Shown here: piece after piece, positions 45,433 through 54,188 of the stretch
How the letters are laid out: each line of letters starts with the position of its first letter
How positions within the stretch are numbered: position 1 is the stretch's first letter
Assembly: GCF_001592935.1 (NCBI RefSeq)
Contig: NZ_LRDB01000050.1
Location: 620,001-684,000, forward strand
Direction of reading: 5' to 3'
Origin: Roseivirga echinicomitans
GTDB taxonomy: Bacteria; Bacteroidota; Bacteroidia; Cytophagales; Cyclobacteriaceae
DNA: 64,000 nt
Position numbers and translations under genes: made by a program
Notes under the pieces: generated by a model
Seen by the model: only the letters and a program-made list of their open reading frames with translations
Databases searched by the model: none
Told to the model about the DNA's origin: nothing

Positions 45433-46452
45433 ATGTCTAAAGGAAAGGTATATGGATTAAGAATAGCAATTGGGCTTTTGGTCTTCATGTTCTTCAAAAT
45501 TACCTCCTATAATCTTTTTGAATGGGGTACATCCACCTTTGTATCCATGGCCAGTACCGTGCTTACGGTGCTCGTCATTTTTGAAATTCTTGATTATTCT
45601 GGAAAATATCTAATAAGTCATTACAAGTGCAGCCTGACTTCGTACCGCACGCTTGGTATTTTTTATTGGGGAAACTGCCTTATCACCGCCCCCTTTGTTA
45701 TTGGTTCAGCAGCCCTCCACACCGAAGTCCTTATCCCCGCTTTCCCTTGTACTACATGTACGGTTGAAGCTTCGCTAACCACCACGATTGCGCAAGGCTT
45801 GGTGCTTTCTTGGTTAATCATTTCAGCTAAATCATTTATGATTTATATTGAATACACCAGGCGCTCAGAACATGAAAAAGACATCATCCAAAAAGAACTT
45901 GCGCTTTCTAAATACGAAAGCCTAAAAGACCAAATAGAGCCACATTTTCTCTTTAACAGCTTTAGTGTGTTGACCGCGGTAATTGAGGAAGATCCAAAAT
46001 TGGCGGTGGATTTTGTTTCTCGGCTTTCTAAGATTTACAGGTACCTCATGGAAAACACCTCGCAATTGGTGTTGCTCAGTACCGAACTGGAATACTTAGA
46101 ACACTACGTATTCGTTTTGAAAACGAGACACGGCCAAAGCATTAATGTGAACTATGATTTAGACGCTGGAGCTGCTCAAATTCCAATTTTATCGCTTCAA
46201 ATGTTGGTGGAGAATGCATTAAAGCACAATTACTTTTCGAAGGAAACCCCACTTACCATCAACATCTATACGGAAGACAGTGATTTTCTAGTGGTGAGTA
46301 ACAACTTGAATAAACGACCTAACTTAGAAAAGACCACGCATTTGGGGTTAGAAAACATCAATAAGCGTTATGAATTGTTGCTCAACAAAAGCATTGTTAT
46401 TCAAGAAAGCGCAGATAGCTTTACGGTTAAATTACCATTGGTACCTCAATGA
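45433..46452 (+). CDS. LytS-type sensor histidine kinase
   Basis: A 339-residue membrane kinase. Four hydrophobic segments lie in residues 8-140, then a linker helix and the LytS/YehU-type His_kinase domain with the phosphorylated H171 in QIEPHFLFNSF, followed by an ATP-binding region with LVENALKHN. The ligand sensed by the membrane part is unknown. Its stop overlaps the response regulator start by four bases, so the two are a coupled pair. Confidence 0.92.
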   Translation: MSKGKVYGLRIAIGLLVFMFFKITSYNLFEWGTSTFVSMASTVLTVLVIFEILDYSGKYLISHYKCSLTSYRTLGIFYWGNCLITAPFVIGSAALHTEVLIPAFPCTTCTVEASLTTTIAQGLVLSWLIISAKSFMIYIEYTRRSEHEKDIIQKELALSKYESLKDQIEPHFLFNSFSVLTAVIEEDPKLAVDFVSRLSKIYRYLMENTSQLVLLSTELEYLEHYVFVLKTRHGQSINVNYDLDAGAAQIPILSLQMLVENALKHNYFSKETPLTINIYTEDSDFLVVSNNLNKRPNLEKTTHLGLENINKRYELLLNKSIVIQESADSFTVKLPLVPQ

Positions 46453-47216
46453 AAAGCCTCGGCATGAAACTGGTCATTATTGAAGACGAAGCACTTTCGG
46501 CCAAGCGTTTGGCTAAAATGATTACTGAAATCGTTCCGAACGCTCAGATTTTAGCCAAGCTGGAATCTGTTAGCGAATCATTGGTTTGGTTCAAAGAAAA
46601 CCCCAAACCCGACCTTATTTTCCTGGACATTCAACTGAATGACGGCAGTGGTTTCGATATTCTCAAAGCATTGAGTGACTACCCGAAAATCATCTTCACT
46701 ACAGCCTATGAGCAATATGCGCTGGACGCTTTCAAACACAACAGCATTGATTATTTATTGAAACCGATTGATGCCAGTGAACTGAAAAGCACATTCGAAA
46801 AACTGGCAAACATCAAGGCAACGGAAACCACGCAATACCAAGAGAACATTGACAACCTAAAGTCTCAATTCCCTTCCGGTGTTCGCGAAAGGTTTTTAGT
46901 CAAAATTGGCCCACAGTTCAAAAGCATTGCCACAAACGACATCAAATACTTCTTCTACTCTGATGGCCTCACCTACCTTCAAACCGAAGAAAGCGCCTTG
47001 CCCATTGATTACACTTTAGATCAGTTGAAGGACGAGTTAGACCCGAAGCTCTTCTTCAGAATCAACCGCCAATTCATCATCAAAATCTCTAGCATCAAGG
47101 AAATTCATAGCTATTTCAATAGTCGACTGCTGCTTACACTTTCTCCTACTTTTAAAGAAGAAGTGATTGTAAGCCGTGAAAGGGTGCTGAATTTTAAGAT
47201 TTGGGCGGGAATGTAA
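46449..47216 (+). CDS. LytTR-family response regulator
   Basis: A 255-residue response regulator with an N-terminal receiver domain (acid pair E12/D13, phosphoacceptor D60 in LIFLDIQLNDG, and a lysine in YLLKPID) and a C-terminal LytTR DNA-binding domain (residues about 150-250). An ATG six codons in (46464) is an alternative start, but the 4-base overlap with the kinase supports the first one. Targets are unknown; no LytTR direct repeats are obvious beside it. Confidence 0.92.
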   Translation: MKSLGMKLVIIEDEALSAKRLAKMITEIVPNAQILAKLESVSESLVWFKENPKPDLIFLDIQLNDGSGFDILKALSDYPKIIFTTAYEQYALDAFKHNSIDYLLKPIDASELKSTFEKLANIKATETTQYQENIDNLKSQFPSGVRERFLVKIGPQFKSIATNDIKYFFYSDGLTYLQTEESALPIDYTLDQLKDELDPKLFFRINRQFIIKISSIKEIHSYFNSRLLLTLSPTFKEEVIVSRERVLNFKIWAGM

Positions 47217-47285
47217 GGAGCCGAAAATTATCTCTGGCGGTAAAATTTTCATCCATTCAATTTCAAAAAACTATATCTTTAGGCT

Positions 47286-47927
47286 ATGGCTGATCAACAC
47301 AAAGCATTACTCGAAGGGAACAAGCAGTTCATCCAGAACATCACTAAAGTCGATCCCGATTTCTTTTCAAAGCTATCTCATCAGCAAAAGCCAGAATTCC
47401 TCTGGATTGGCTGTTCAGACAGTAGAGTGCCTGCCACAGAAATTACCAACACTTCTCCGGGTTCAATTTTCGTAGGAAGAAATATTGCTAACGTAGTCGT
47501 TAATACCGACCTCAATCTATTGAGTGTGGTCTATTATGCGGTGAAAGTACTGAAGGTAAAACACATCATCGTTTGCGGCCATTATGGTTGCGGAGGTGTA
47601 AAAGCCGCCATGTCGAATGAAAGCTTTGGCTTTTTAGACAACTGGTTACTGAACTTGAAGGACGTTTATAAAAACCACAGCAAAGAACTGAATGGCCTTG
47701 TAGATGAAGAGGATCGACTAGATCGTTTTGTAGAGCTGAATGTGATTGAGCAGGCAAAAAATTTGGCCAAAATATCCTTTGTTCAAGAAGAGTGGCAGCA
47801 AGGTGAATTCCCGTTTATCCACAGCTGGGTCTACAGCCTAAAAGATGGCAATATCAAAGACCTCGAATGCTCCTTCAATTCGGCAGATGCGGTCAACTCC
47901 ATTTACGGATATAAGGCAGAAGAATAA
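47286..47927 (+). CDS. Beta-class carbonic anhydrase
   Basis: Converts CO2 and water to bicarbonate and a proton. The 213-residue protein has the beta-class zinc ligands C43 and D45 (GCSDSRVPA), H99 and C102 (VCGHYGCGG), and the dimerisation and active-site segment FVGRNIANVV. The D45-R47 dyad is intact. No signal peptide is present, so it is cytoplasmic, supplying bicarbonate for biosynthesis. A terminator hairpin lies 32 bases after the stop. Confidence 0.95.
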   Translation: MADQHKALLEGNKQFIQNITKVDPDFFSKLSHQQKPEFLWIGCSDSRVPATEITNTSPGSIFVGRNIANVVVNTDLNLLSVVYYAVKVLKVKHIIVCGHYGCGGVKAAMSNESFGFLDNWLLNLKDVYKNHSKELNGLVDEEDRLDRFVELNVIEQAKNLAKISFVQEEWQQGEFPFIHSWVYSLKDGNIKDLECSFNSADAVNSIYGYKAEE

Positions 47928-47959
47928 TTCCAATTGATTTCTGGCCGCTACTAACGAAA

Positions 47960-47981
47960 AAGACCGCCTGGCAGCGGTCTT
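47960..47981 (+). terminator. Terminator after carbonic anhydrase
   Basis: A perfect 8-bp stem (47960-47967 with 47974-47981) with a 6-base loop is followed by a tail with a T5 run. Confidence 0.7.
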
Positions 47982-48001
47982 CATCTGTATTTTTACAAAT
48001 A

Positions 48002-48040
48002 CCCCCAAAAAACAAAAGCGGGGGACGAAGATTCGCCCCC
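48002..48040. other. Alternative GC-rich hairpins
   Basis: CCCCC (48002-48006) can pair with GGGGG (48020-48024), or the same GGGGG together with CGA can pair with TCG and CCCCC (48033-48040). The two folds are mutually exclusive. No known RNA family fits by eye. Confidence 0.4.
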
Positions 48041-48510
48041 ACTTGCCATGAAAAAGCCGTGGCCTTTTCACAACATCAAGTTACTGTTCAAGTCTTTGCT
48101 CTTCATTTATTGGCCCAAGCTATAAACAAAAAACGCTGTCTTCCTCAGCTTCGTCCGTTGTCCGCACATAGTGCTAAAACAGTTTAACGTAGACTTTGCA
48201 GTCTTTTTTTCGGTCTTTCAAAAGAAAGAACCAAGCTGAAAAGATAAGGGTGAACCCTTTACCTTTTCCAATTTCTGCTCACACACCCAAATGCGCTCGC
48301 TTCTGAATCGGACTTTGGTTTGTGCTCACGCACTTGCCATCAGTAAGCTTTGACTGTTTCAGGTCATCTTTCTCAAGAGTAACCCTTTCGCATACATTTT
48401 TCCGGGCTTCCCCCGAAGAGAGACTGAAAACTAGTTTCTGACTTTTATCCCTCACTTGATATAACTAAGATACTCTCCTTAACTTTACACTCAAACTTTG
48501 TAACCCATTA

Positions 48511-48567
48511 GTTTCCAACAACTTTCCCACTACGATATCCACAGGGTTATGCACCGACTTATCCACG
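48511..48567. repeat. 12-bp-period array of DnaA-box-like 9-mers
   Basis: Five 9-base units start at 48511, 48523, 48535, 48547 and 48559, each separated by three bases. The last three, ATATCCACA, TTATGCACC and TTATCCACG, each match the DnaA box TTATNCACA at eight of nine positions, all in the same orientation; the first two, GTTTCCAAC and TTTCCCACT, are weaker. Direct 12-bp spacing suggests a binding array rather than chance. Confidence 0.55.
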
Positions 48568-48776
48568 ATTTTCGACCCAATCTCCTGTAAGTCAAAGACT
48601 CACGTGCTCATTCGTCTTTTTGAAGACTAAATTTCATTTCCAACCCCACATATGAACCCAAATCTGAATGAAGTCCCCCAATCCTTGAGCATTTCATCAA
48701 AGGATAAGCGGATTTTTTAATCCCTTCTGAATGCTTTTTACTAAACTTGCACTTTAAACTTTTGAATACAGGAAAA

Positions 48777-50444
48777 ATGAGTGAAAAGGACCCAAAAGAG
48801 TCGCTCAACTTTATTGAGCAAATGATTGAGAATGATTTGAAATCAGGAAAAAACTCATTCGTCCAGACGCGTTTTCCTCCTGAGCCCAACGGTTACCTCC
48901 ACATTGGTCACGCCAAGTCGATTGTATTGAATTTTGGCCTTGCCGAAAAATACAATGGCAGCTGTAACCTTCGTTTTGACGACACCAACCCTGAAAAGGA
49001 GAGCGAAGAATACGTCAACTCGATTAAAGAAGACATCAAATGGCTAGGTTATACTTGGTCGGATGAGGCACGCTATACTTCTAATTACTTCGATACGCTG
49101 TATGAGTATGCCGTCAAGTTGATTAAGAAAGGTAAAGCCTATATAGACGATCAGTCGGCTGAAGAAATTTCGGCTGGTAAAACCAACCCGACTATTCCAG
49201 GCATAAAAAGCCCATTCCGCGATCGTTCGGTAGAAGAAAACCTTGATTTGTTCGAACGCATGAAAAATGGCGAGTTCGATGCCGGAAGCCATGTGCTTCG
49301 TGCTAAAATCGATATGGATTCGCCCAACATGCACATGCGCGACCCTATCATTTATAGAATCAAAAAAGTGACCCACCACAACACGGGTGACACTTGGTGC
49401 ATTTATCCGAATTATGATTTCGCCCACGGCCAATCCGATTCGATTGAGCATGTTACTTACAGCCTTTGCACCTTGGAGTTCAGAGATCACAAAGCTTTGT
49501 ACGATTGGTTCATCAATGAACTAGAAATTTTCCCTTCCAACCAAACTGAGTTTGCACGACTGAACCTCAGCTACACAATTGTGAGCAAGCGTAAGCTTTT
49601 ACAATTGGTGGAAGAAGGCCATGTTACTTCATGGGACGACCCGAGAATGCCGACCATTTCTGGTTTTAGAAGAAGAGGTTATACGCCTGATTCGATCAAA
49701 AATTTCGTTAAAAAAGTGGGCGTAGCCCGAAGAGATGGCATTACCGATGTCGCACTTTTGGAACACAGCATCCGCGAAGATTTGAACAAGAAAGCCAACC
49801 GTGTTTTCGGAATTCAGAAGCCGTTAAAGATGGTGATTACCAACTGGCCGGCAGACAAAACGGAAATGATGCAAGCCATTAATAACCCTGAGGATGAAAC
49901 TGCCGGAACCCGCGAAATGCCATTTACGCGCGAGGTTTATATTGAAAGCAAAGACTTTATGGAGGAACCGCCTTCGCCTAAGAAATTCTTTGGCTTAGGT
50001 CCCGACAGAGAGGTACGTTTGAAATACGGCTACATCGTGAAATGCACAGGCTTTGAAAAAGATGCCGATGGCAACATTACCGAAATTCATTGTACTTACG
50101 ATCCTGAAACCCGCAGCGGCAACGATACCAGCGGGAAAAAGGTGAAAGGAACTTTAGGTTGGGTGTCAATTGCACATGCAGTACCAGCGACCTTACGTTT
50201 GTATGACAGACTTTTCAGTACCGAAAACCTGAACAGCATTGACGATGATTTCTTAAATCATATCAACCCTGATTCGCTGACCGTAGTTGAGAATGCCATG
50301 CTAGAGCCTTCTATTAAAGAGGCACAAGCGGGCGATATTTTCCAGTTCGAAAGACAAGGTTACTTTGTGGTAGACAGAGATTCTACTCCAGAGAAGAAGG
50401 TCTTTAACCGAACGATTACGCTGAGGGATAATTGGGCGAAGTAG
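48777..50444 (+). CDS. glnS: Glutaminyl-tRNA synthetase
   Basis: GlnRS charges tRNA-Gln with glutamine. The 555-residue protein has the class I signatures HIGH (residues 42-45 in NGYLHIGHAKS) and a KMSKS-type VSKRKLLQL motif, the LRFDDTNPEKE region, and a C-terminal anticodon-binding beta barrel. Start: an AGGAAAA leader precedes the ATG at 48777, whereas the longer TTG frame (48747) overlaps a weak -7 promoter element TAAACTTG. Presence of GlnRS means the organism does not rely only on the Asp/Glu amidotransferase route for Gln-tRNA. Confidence 0.95.
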   Translation: MSEKDPKESLNFIEQMIENDLKSGKNSFVQTRFPPEPNGYLHIGHAKSIVLNFGLAEKYNGSCNLRFDDTNPEKESEEYVNSIKEDIKWLGYTWSDEARYTSNYFDTLYEYAVKLIKKGKAYIDDQSAEEISAGKTNPTIPGIKSPFRDRSVEENLDLFERMKNGEFDAGSHVLRAKIDMDSPNMHMRDPIIYRIKKVTHHNTGDTWCIYPNYDFAHGQSDSIEHVTYSLCTLEFRDHKALYDWFINELEIFPSNQTEFARLNLSYTIVSKRKLLQLVEEGHVTSWDDPRMPTISGFRRRGYTPDSIKNFVKKVGVARRDGITDVALLEHSIREDLNKKANRVFGIQKPLKMVITNWPADKTEMMQAINNPEDETAGTREMPFTREVYIESKDFMEEPPSPKKFFGLGPDREVRLKYGYIVKCTGFEKDADGNITEIHCTYDPETRSGNDTSGKKVKGTLGWVSIAHAVPATLRLYDRLFSTENLNSIDDDFLNHINPDSLTVVENAMLEPSIKEAQAGDIFQFERQGYFVVDRDSTPEKKVFNRTITLRDNWAK

Positions 50445-50617
50445 ATGTTAGATTTTAGACTTTAGACGATAGGCGTTTTAGATTAAATCTAGGATTTGAA
50501 ATTCAATTTCGGAGAGTGATTCAGAAATTTGAACGCAGAAAAGTATTCGTAACGTTTCTTTTCCTGAGGCACGAAGGATCTAAGGTTTGACAAGAGTTCT
50601 TCCGAAAAACTCATAAC

Positions 50618-50648
50618 AAAAGCACGATATTCAGATTATCGTGCTTTT
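50618..50648 (+). terminator. Strong terminator just before agmatinase start
   Basis: A perfect 12-bp stem (50618-50629 with 50637-50648) with a 7-base loop and a T7 run is a classical intrinsic terminator. It begins 173 bases after glnS and ends 8 bases before the speB ATG at 50656. Confidence 0.9.
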
Positions 50649-50655
50649 TTTGTGT

Positions 50656-51483
50656 ATGTCAATTCTACGAACTCCTGTAAATCAATTAAAGCCAGGTCAA
50701 ATTGCTTTGATCGGTTTACCTTTTGATGATCACTCTTCCTTTCTGCAAGGTCCGGCCAAAGCACCTGAGCTAATCATTCAGGCCTTAGAATCGGATTCGG
50801 CCAATTACTTTACCGAAAACCTGACCGACCTTAACAAGCATGCGAAACTGGCTTGGTGTGGTAATGCTGAGCTGAGCCAATACACAGACATTGAGCTGCG
50901 CATTGATGAAGTACTCGCGCAAGGCGCCCTCCCCTTTTCTTTGGGTGGCGATCATTCTGTCACTTTCCCTGTGGTGAAGGCAATGGCCAAGAAGCACCCC
51001 AAACTCAGCATTCTCCATTTCGATGCCCATGCCGATTTATATGACGAACTGGACGGCAACCGATATTCTCATGCTTGTCCTTTTGCTAGAATTATGGAAG
51101 GTGGTTTTGCCCGACACCTGACCCAAGTGGGCATTCGTACTTTAAACACACATCAAAAGGCCCAAGCCGAAAGGTTCAATGTGCATATGATCCAAATGAA
51201 GGATTGGAAAGCTGATATGAAATTTGAGATCGAAGGCCCTGTTTACCTTTCCTTTGATATGGATGTGCTCGACCCTGCTTTTGCGCCCGGGGTATCGCAT
51301 CACGAACCGGGAGGCTTTTCTACCCGCGAAGTACTGACCATGATTCAAAACCTCAACCTTAATATTGTGGGCTGCGATGTAGTAGAATACAACCCCAACC
51401 GAGACCTCAATGGCACTACCGCCATGGTGGCTGCTAAAGTGGTGAAGGAGCTGTTGGCGAAACAGCTAGATAAGAAATCATAA
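50656..51483 (+). CDS. speB: Agmatinase family protein
   Basis: An arginase/agmatinase-fold hydrolase that converts agmatine to putrescine and urea, or a close relative. The dimanganese ligands are H100 (GGDHSVTFPV), D123, H125 and D127 (HFDAHADLYD), D201 and D203 (SFDMDVLDP); the substrate loop has YSHACPF and HHEPGG. The gene symbol is tentative since guanidinobutyrase and formimidoylglutamase share this fold. I use the ATG at 50656: a GTG at 50641 lies inside the terminator stem. Transcription must begin elsewhere or read through that terminator. Confidence 0.85.
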   Translation: MSILRTPVNQLKPGQIALIGLPFDDHSSFLQGPAKAPELIIQALESDSANYFTENLTDLNKHAKLAWCGNAELSQYTDIELRIDEVLAQGALPFSLGGDHSVTFPVVKAMAKKHPKLSILHFDAHADLYDELDGNRYSHACPFARIMEGGFARHLTQVGIRTLNTHQKAQAERFNVHMIQMKDWKADMKFEIEGPVYLSFDMDVLDPAFAPGVSHHEPGGFSTREVLTMIQNLNLNIVGCDVVEYNPNRDLNGTTAMVAAKVVKELLAKQLDKKS

Positions 51484-51523
51484 TTGGGAAAGTATTAATT
51501 TAGCCACAGTTCTGACATAAAAA

Positions 51524-51901
51524 ATGAAACTCAACACCACACTCCCAAAATCCCTTACCCCTTATTTTCAAGCGGAGTTACAGGCTTATGCCATAGAGTA
51601 TAAGGCTGATGATTTAACCAAGGCTTGGGCGCACTTGGAACGGGCGCATATTATTGGGCAGCGCTATCCGTTTGCGCATACTTTCGTGCATTGGAAAATG
51701 CTTCAGTTTGGTTTTCGGATCAAAAGCGCAAAAGAAGTGATTGGCCAAATCCCTCGTTTGTTGGTGGGAGGCGTAAAGTCGTTTGTGGGTAAAGTGCCTG
51801 TGGGTAATCCAGGTGGCGCTAATGTACCACCCATGAAACCCTTCCCCATAGAAAAGGACATTCTAGCCATTTTTGTGAAGGCTGGCATTGAAACGGCATA
51901 A
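51524..51901 (+). CDS. DUF3703 family protein
   Basis: A 125-residue protein with the DUF3703 pattern: WAHLERAHIIGQRYPFAHTFVHWKML with conserved histidines, then VGGVKSFVGKVPVGNPGGANV. No signal peptide. Function is unknown, and histidine placement suggests metal or small-molecule binding. The neighbouring AraC gene begins six bases after it, so both are probably on one transcript. Confidence 0.83.
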   Translation: MKLNTTLPKSLTPYFQAELQAYAIEYKADDLTKAWAHLERAHIIGQRYPFAHTFVHWKMLQFGFRIKSAKEVIGQIPRLLVGGVKSFVGKVPVGNPGGANVPPMKPFPIEKDILAIFVKAGIETA

Positions 51902-51907
51902 ACAGCA

Positions 51908-52729
51908 ATGACTACACAACTCGAAATAAAGGACAAGACTGCGCCCATCGACAGCATTAAGATTTCTCCTTTTAGGAAGAACATTCGCAAAACTACCCCA
52001 CACAAACACAACAGCTATTTCGAGATTATCTTCCTTACGGAAGGTTCAGGTACGCACACCACAGACACACAGAAATTTGAGATCGTTCCGCCCATTGTTT
52101 TTACGGTGCGTAAAGAGCAAATTCACTTTTGGAATATCGAAACGGAACCATCGGGCTATGTGCTGATCATCAAGAAGCAGTACATCGATGACTGCTTGGA
52201 CAAGGAAATCAAACAACTACTGGCCACGTTGAGCGCTTACCCTTGCCTCTACCCCAATGCTCAATCGCTAGAGCCGCTCTTCGAAATACTCAATCAGGAA
52301 TACCAAGAAAACGGCTACAGTCAAAAGCCAGTAGTGGACGGATTGCTAAAAGCCATTTTGGGTAAACTGCTTCTTTCTGCCAAAGCAGAAAAAGCCAGTG
52401 AAAGTAATAAAGTCAGCGATTTTCAGCATTTCAAAGAGTTGCTCAACCAAGAAAACCAATTAACGAATAAGGTAGCGCACTATGCAAAACTCTTGCATAC
52501 GACGCCTCAGAACCTGAATGCCATTTGCAGGAAAGAAGCCAATCAATCGGCAACGGAGATTATTTCGGAACACATTATTAGCGAAGCCAAACGCCTATTG
52601 CTCTACACGGACCTTACCGTAAATGAAATTTCGCATAAACTCGATTTCAAAGACAATTCACACTTCACCAAATACTTTAAAAGGCATACTGAATTAACCC
52701 CCAATGCTTTTCGTAAGGAATTGCTTTAA
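51908..52729 (+). CDS. AraC-family transcriptional regulator
   Basis: A 273-residue activator with an N-terminal cupin-like sensing domain (residues 1-140, with KTTPHKHNSYFEIIFL) and a C-terminal double helix-turn-helix (residues about 170-273) including LTVNEISHKLDFKDNSHFTKYFKRH. The inducer is unknown. It lies 6 bases after DUF3703 and 220 bases upstream of the chromate transporter gene, which may be its target. Confidence 0.9.
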   Translation: MTTQLEIKDKTAPIDSIKISPFRKNIRKTTPHKHNSYFEIIFLTEGSGTHTTDTQKFEIVPPIVFTVRKEQIHFWNIETEPSGYVLIIKKQYIDDCLDKEIKQLLATLSAYPCLYPNAQSLEPLFEILNQEYQENGYSQKPVVDGLLKAILGKLLLSAKAEKASESNKVSDFQHFKELLNQENQLTNKVAHYAKLLHTTPQNLNAICRKEANQSATEIISEHIISEAKRLLLYTDLTVNEISHKLDFKDNSHFTKYFKRHTELTPNAFRKELL

Positions 52730-52757
52730 GTCTGGTTAAGATTAACCTATCTGCCAG

Positions 52758-52838
52758 AACTCTCCAAAAGTTCTTGTTTATAATTCAGAAGAGCTCATTA
52801 ACCCTTGATCATTATCGGTCAGCAACTTTTGGAGAGTT
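52758..52838. repeat. 15-bp inverted repeat upstream of chrA
   Basis: AACTCTCCAAAAGTT (52758-52772) and AACTTTTGGAGAGTT (52824-52838) are exact reverse complements separated by 51 bases. The right arm can also fold locally with flanking GGTCA/TGACC bases. It lies in the 220-bp gap between the AraC gene and chrA; an operator or attenuator role is only a possibility. Confidence 0.6.
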
Positions 52839-52949
52839 GGTTGACCTCAGGTTGAAAAGACCACATCCTTTTCAAATAGACCATTTTATTAATCATACCT
52901 TGTATATTTTTACAGCAGAGATAATTTTTAGTTTAGATTAAATAGAGCA

Positions 52950-54059
52950 ATGAGTAAGGAATTAAAAGAAGTCGCCAAGCTGTTTTTCAAACTGGGCAGT
53001 ATCGCCTTTGGAGGCCCCGCAGCCCACATCGCTATGATGGAAGATGAAGTGGTGAAGAAGCGAAAATGGATGACATCACAGCATTTTCTGGATTTAGTAG
53101 GTGCCACTAACTTGATTCCTGGCCCCAACTCTACAGAAATGACCATGCACTGCGGACATGAAAGAGCAGGCTGGAAAGGTTTGATAGTGGCTGGTGCTTG
53201 TTTCGTTTTTCCTGCCGTTGCCATCACCATGCTCTTTGCATGGCTTTACCAGCAATATGGCCAACTCCCTTCTGTAGAACCATTTATTTATGGCATCAAA
53301 CCAGCGGTAATTGCCATTATTATTTCGGCCGTTTATCGTCTTGGGAAAAAAGCACTCAAAAATGTAGAAATCGGAATTCTGGGGGTGCTTACCTTGGCCG
53401 CTAGTTTACTAGGCATGAACGAAATCATCGCACTGTTTGCTTGTGGTGCATTAGGCTTAATCATTCACCTGATCCGAAATTCAAAAAGTACGCTCAACAG
53501 TATCTCTCCTATCGCTTTGGTGCAAATCACCGCCACTTTAGGCTCAATGAAAATCTTCTGGACTTTCTTTAAAGTGGGCGCATTGCTTTATGGAGGCGGT
53601 TATGTATTGTTCGCTTTCTTAGATGCCGAACTCGTCACCACTGGCTTACTCACCAGACAACAGTTGATTGATGCGGTAGCGGTAGGTCAATTCACTCCTG
53701 GGCCAGTACTTTCTACCGCCACCTTCATTGGTTGGCAATTGGGAGGTTTTTGGGGTGCCATAGCAGCCACAATAGGTATATTTATGCCCTCGTTCATCTT
53801 TGTTTCTATATTGAATCCTCTGGTGCCGAAAATGCGCAAATCGAAAGTAATTGCTGCTTTCTTGGATGCTGTGAACATTGCTGCAGTAGCCGTGATTGTC
53901 GCGGTTTGTATCGAAATGGGCAAAGACACCATTGTGAACTGGGAAACCATAGTGATTGCCGTGGCGAGTTTAATCACCGTATTCGTTTTCAAAAAACTGA
54001 ACAGTGCATTTATCGTGGTTGGTGGATCGCTGCTCGGTTATTTGTTGACTTTGGTTTAG
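52950..54059 (+). CDS. chrA: Chromate transporter (CHR family)
   Basis: A 369-residue inner-membrane protein with two CHR half-domains, the layout of chromate efflux proteins. The N half has GSIAFGGPAAHIAMMEDEVV and the C half GALLYGGGYVLFAFLDAEL, both with the GGP/GGG motif and acidic residue. About ten hydrophobic segments are present. It exports chromate in known members; here the substrate is inferred from the family. A long inverted repeat lies upstream. Confidence 0.9.
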   Translation: MSKELKEVAKLFFKLGSIAFGGPAAHIAMMEDEVVKKRKWMTSQHFLDLVGATNLIPGPNSTEMTMHCGHERAGWKGLIVAGACFVFPAVAITMLFAWLYQQYGQLPSVEPFIYGIKPAVIAIIISAVYRLGKKALKNVEIGILGVLTLAASLLGMNEIIALFACGALGLIIHLIRNSKSTLNSISPIALVQITATLGSMKIFWTFFKVGALLYGGGYVLFAFLDAELVTTGLLTRQQLIDAVAVGQFTPGPVLSTATFIGWQLGGFWGAIAATIGIFMPSFIFVSILNPLVPKMRKSKVIAAFLDAVNIAAVAVIVAVCIEMGKDTIVNWETIVIAVASLITVFVFKKLNSAFIVVGGSLLGYLLTLV

Positions 54060-54188
54060 AAGCCTTCTTTCTAAAAAGGATAAGATTAGCTTTAGCTTCT
54101 CGTTGTGTGCAATTTAAATGAAACACCGCTTGAATGGAATTTGGTAATTGGAGAATTCACCAATTAGATATCAGCCTAGGGAAAAAAT

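Larger units (their letters stand above)
47928..48776. other. 849-bp non-coding gap with hairpins and 9-mer array
   Basis: The largest gap in the window holds no convincing gene: the short frames in it are not gene-like. It contains a terminator for carbonic anhydrase (47960-47981), alternative GC-rich hairpins at 48002-48040, an imperfect palindrome at 48049-48070, a hairpin at 48211-48233, an AT-rich stretch near 48440-48510, a 12-bp periodic series of DnaA-box-like 9-mers (48511-48567) and a weak -7 element TAAACTTG (48742) before glnS. Confidence 0.6.

Noticed and set aside
47993-48049. 18-residue leftward microORF (MASGGESSSPAFVFWGYL)
   Set aside because: Its bases are explained by the hairpins, it has no ribosome site, and nothing supports translation, though it may be worth comparison with relatives.
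50641-50655. GTG start for the agmatinase gene
   Set aside because: It lies within the right arm and tail of the intrinsic terminator.
54145-54166. Short inverted repeat TAATTGG/CCAATTA
   Set aside because: Only 7-bp arms in AT-rich sequence, too weak to call an operator or terminator.
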